NCBI GenBank assembly: GCA_029240015.1 | Contig: JARBTU010000088.1 | Coordinates: forward strand, 1-6,930 | Direction: 5' to 3' | DNA: 6,930 nt | DNA from: Oscillospiraceae bacterium | Lineage (GTDB): Bacteria; Bacillota; Clostridia; Oscillospirales; Ruminococcaceae | Part shown: piece after piece, positions 5,506 to 6,930 of the stretch | Numbering within the stretch: the first letter of the stretch is position 1 | Layout of the letters: each line of letters opens with the position of its first letter | Position numbers and translations under genes: made by a program | The notes under the pieces: generated by a model | Told to the model about the DNA's origin: nothing | The model's database searches: none | The model's input: only the letters and a program-made list of their open reading frames with translations

Positions 5506-6176
5506 AAGTCCACCTCCAAACGATAGCCTAAACCTCGAATGGTTGTAATTCTAAAGGCACATTTTTCCTCCGGAAAACGCTGGCGTAAGCGATTGACATG
5601 CACATCCAGCGTCCGCTCGTTGCCTTCAAAATCATAGCCCCATATATCTTCAATTAACGCATCACGCGAGAACGTTCGTCCGGGCTGACCAGCCAATTTG
5701 AACAAAAGCTCAAATTCTTTGAGCGGGAGTGTGATTTTCTCATCGCAAACGATTACTTCATAAATCTTTTGGTTCATCACCAGTTTCCCGACTTGAACAT
5801 TTTGAGAAGTAATGATCTGATAGCGTTTTAACAAGGCTTTAACCCTCACCACCAATTCCATCGGTTCAAAGGGCTTCACCAAATAATCATCTGTTCCCAA
5901 CTGAAAACCCTTTACTTTTTGCGAGGTTTCTCCCTTCGCCGTCAGCATGAGCAAGGGAATATCGTAAGATTCCCGAAGCTCCCGGCATAACTCAAAGCCG
6001 TCCATATTCGGCATCATCACGTCAAGAATCGCCAGATCTGCTTTTACTGTTTCTAATTTTGAAAGCGCGTCCAGACCATCTTCAGCTTCATATACGGCAA
6101 AACCCTCTTTCCGCAAAACGACTTTCACTAATTCGCGAAAATGAGGATCATCGTCAACAACTAAAATTTTATTCAT
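5502..6176 (-). CDS. OmpR/PhoB-family response regulator
   Basis: 224 residues from the ATG at 6176, which has AAAGGAG at 7-base spacing. The frame is open for 18 more codons upstream, but those lie across the predicted promoter. The receiver domain (about 1-115) has the acidic pocket D8/D9, phosphoacceptor D52 in LAILDVMMPNMDGFEL, T79 in LLMLTAKGE and K101 in DDYLVKPFEP. The winged-helix output domain (about 125-224) ends in RTLDVHVNRLRQRF and TIRGLGYRLE, as is typical for OmpR/PhoB DNA binders. Such proteins bind tandem direct repeats with an 11-base period. Just such a repeat stands before this gene and before two other minus-strand transcription units in the window, so this is the likely binder and autoregulation is likely. 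It forms an operon with the histidine kinase through ATGA overlap. Confidence 0.94.
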   Translation of the reverse strand: MNKILVVDDDPHFRELVKVVLRKEGFAVYEAEDGLDALSKLETVKADLAILDVMMPNMDGFELCRELRESYDIPLLMLTAKGETSQKVKGFQLGTDDYLVKPFEPMELVVRVKALLKRYQIITSQNVQVGKLVMNQKIYEVIVCDEKITLPLKEFELLFKLAGQPGRTFSRDALIEDIWGYDFEGNERTLDVHVNRLRQRFPEEKCAFRITTIRGLGYRLEVDL

Positions 6177-6215
6177 AATGAGGCTCCTTTCTGCGATCAA
6201 CCATATAACTAAGAT

Positions 6216-6249
6216 ATTGTAGCAGTTCAATTTAAACTGAAATTAAACA
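6216..6249 (-). promoter_or_regulatory. Promoter C with PhoP/OmpR-type box, autoregulation of the two-component operon
   Basis: Minus strand: TGTTTA-ATTTC-AGTTTA (6249-6233), 11 bases, then TACAAT (6221-6216). The leader to the ATG at 6176 is about 30-35 bases. Unlike promoters A and B, the sequence around this box is not otherwise related to them, so the shared box and spacing here cannot be put down to recent duplication. Confidence 0.75.
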
Positions 6250-6592
6250 GAATCATGAATCTTATCCTTTTCCATTATAGGATTATTTTGTTTTTTTTAT
6301 CGTGCATCTATAGGTTTTGTTGCTTTCTTGAGCATTGCCCAAACGCGGCTAAAGCGGATAAACCTTCAATTCTATTTGAATATCGTGTTGCTACCATAAT
6401 TTGTTCTTCTGTGTTTTCTTATATTATAGCCATTTCCAAGCCTTCTGTCTATGAAGCCATCTACTTTTACATTTCAAATATTTTCTAGTTAGTTTTGCGT
6501 AAAGGAAATAATAAAATTTCCAAATTTTTGTTTCTATGCGTACCAATGTACCTCCGACTAAGCGGAAAATATTCCGGTCTGAAATTATCTTA
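6250..6592. other. Intergenic AT-rich region between divergent regulators
   Basis: No gene is supported. On the minus strand there is a good-looking promoter, TAGACA (6451-6446), 17 bases, TATAAT (6428-6423). It is followed by a 29-codon ORF at 6308-6397 (MVATRYSNRIEGLSAL...) with only a weak AGAAGA-type ribosome binding site and no family I recognise. This could be a basal second promoter for the two-component operon. A short inverted repeat GGAAAT/ATTTCC near 6504-6521, followed by AAATTTTT on the plus strand, is a weak terminator candidate. Confidence 0.45.
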
Positions 6593-6643
6593 TTGACAAT
6601 TCAAATATAATAAGTTAAGCTGATAATAAGTAATACTTATTAT
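6593..6643 (+). promoter_or_regulatory. Promoter region and palindromic operator of the marR-like gene
   Basis: A perfect -35 TTGACA lies at 6593-6598. The -10 is not clear (TAAGCT at 17-base spacing is poor). Just after it stands a perfect inverted repeat with 10-base arms and one central base, ATAATAAGTA-A-TACTTATTAT (6623-6643). Part of the arm (ATAATAAGT) is also repeated at 6607-6615, 16 bases upstream. Palindromes of this size between promoter and start codon are typical of MarR autorepression sites. Confidence 0.7.
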
Positions 6644-6662
6644 ATTGCATTGGAGGTTACTG

Positions 6663-6930
6663 ATGAAACTTGAAGAATCTTTAGGATTTAAGTTGGCAAA
6701 AGCATCGCAACGTATGTTTGAACTCTTTGCTGACCGCCTTAATCAGGCTGGTATTACATCTAAACAGAATGGCGCAATGCTGCTGATTCATGAGTATCAT
6801 AACATTACGCAAAAAGAGGTTGCCATCCTTCAACAGGTGGATCAAACAACAATGGGACAAATTGTTGATCAGCTTGAAGAAAAACAGCTTGTCATGCGTA
6901 TAAAACACCCTTCGGATAGACGTGCCTATT
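6663..6930 (+). CDS. MarR-family transcriptional regulator (cut by window edge)
   Basis: The first 89 codons of a gene that runs off the right edge. The ATG at 6663 follows GGAGG (6652-6656) with 6-base spacing. It starts MKLEESLGFKLAKASQRMFE, the N-terminal dimerisation helix, followed by the winged helix: ITSKQNGAMLLIHEYHNITQ, the helix-turn-helix around KEVAILQQVDQTTMGQIVDQ, and the wing ending in HPSDRRAY, the DxRxxx signature of MarR proteins. The usual length is about 140-150 residues, so roughly 50-60 are missing. It faces away from the two-component operon and has its own operator-bearing promoter. The genes it controls, commonly a downstream transporter or oxidative or phenolic stress genes, would be to the right of the window. 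Confidence 0.9.
   Translation, partial: MKLEESLGFKLAKASQRMFELFADRLNQAGITSKQNGAMLLIHEYHNITQKEVAILQQVDQTTMGQIVDQLEEKQLVMRIKHPSDRRAY

Noticed and set aside
6255..6488. 77-codon plus-strand ORF rich in Phe, Ile and Cys
   Set aside because: AT-driven open frame with no ribosome binding site, crossing the upstream region of the regulator operon; no recognisable family.

Overview
The window looks like a chromosomal segment from a low-to-moderate GC member of the Bacillota, probably Clostridia. The grounds are strong GGAGG-type ribosome binding sites, TTGACA/TATAAT-type promoters, short 4-base operon overlaps, and gene families common in that group: CpoA-like glycolipid glycosyltransferase, DegV, an OmpR-type two-component pair, MarR, and an MGT-type glycosyltransferase. 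No rRNA, tRNA, CRISPR array or insertion sequence was seen. Genus cannot be told from this sequence.

Layout, left to right. Bases 1-179 (minus) hold the start of an MGT/YjiC-like glycosyltransferase, preceded by a promoter buried in a large dyad operator (192-233). After a featureless gap comes a 277-residue unrecognised membrane-anchored protein (528-1361, minus). Then, reading in transcription order on the minus strand from about 3820 down to 1450, there is a partly decayed operon: a promoter, a stub of an acetyltransferase/condensation-type gene (3579-3725), a stub of a diacylglycerol glucosyltransferase-type gene (3323-3517), an intact CpoA-like glycosyltransferase (2307-3362), an intact TVP38/DedA-superfamily membrane protein (1711-2310), and a stub of a degV gene (1452-1604). 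Each stub keeps only about the first 28-45 recognisable codons. Upstream lies a two-component system: OmpR-family regulator (5502-6176) and multi-spanning histidine kinase (3964-5505), overlapping by 4 bases and closed by a strong hairpin terminator (3823-3864). At the right edge a MarR-family regulator runs rightwards (6663-6930, cut by the window) behind a 21-base palindromic operator.

The main result of the hunt is a shared regulatory signature. Three minus-strand promoters (before the unknown membrane protein, before the glycolipid operon, and before the response regulator) each carry the direct repeat nGTTTA-N5-AGTTTA, with the repeats 11 bases apart and ending exactly 11 bases before a -10 hexamer. 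This is the layout of a PhoP/OmpR-type activator box standing in for a -35. It predicts that the two-component system activates itself, the glycosyltransferase/VTT-protein operon and the unknown protein, that is, an envelope-lipid response. Two of these promoters are also clearly duplicated copies of one another, and the duplicated copy forms the 3' end of the degV stub. Together this looks like a TCS-controlled envelope locus that has been rearranged and is partly decayed.
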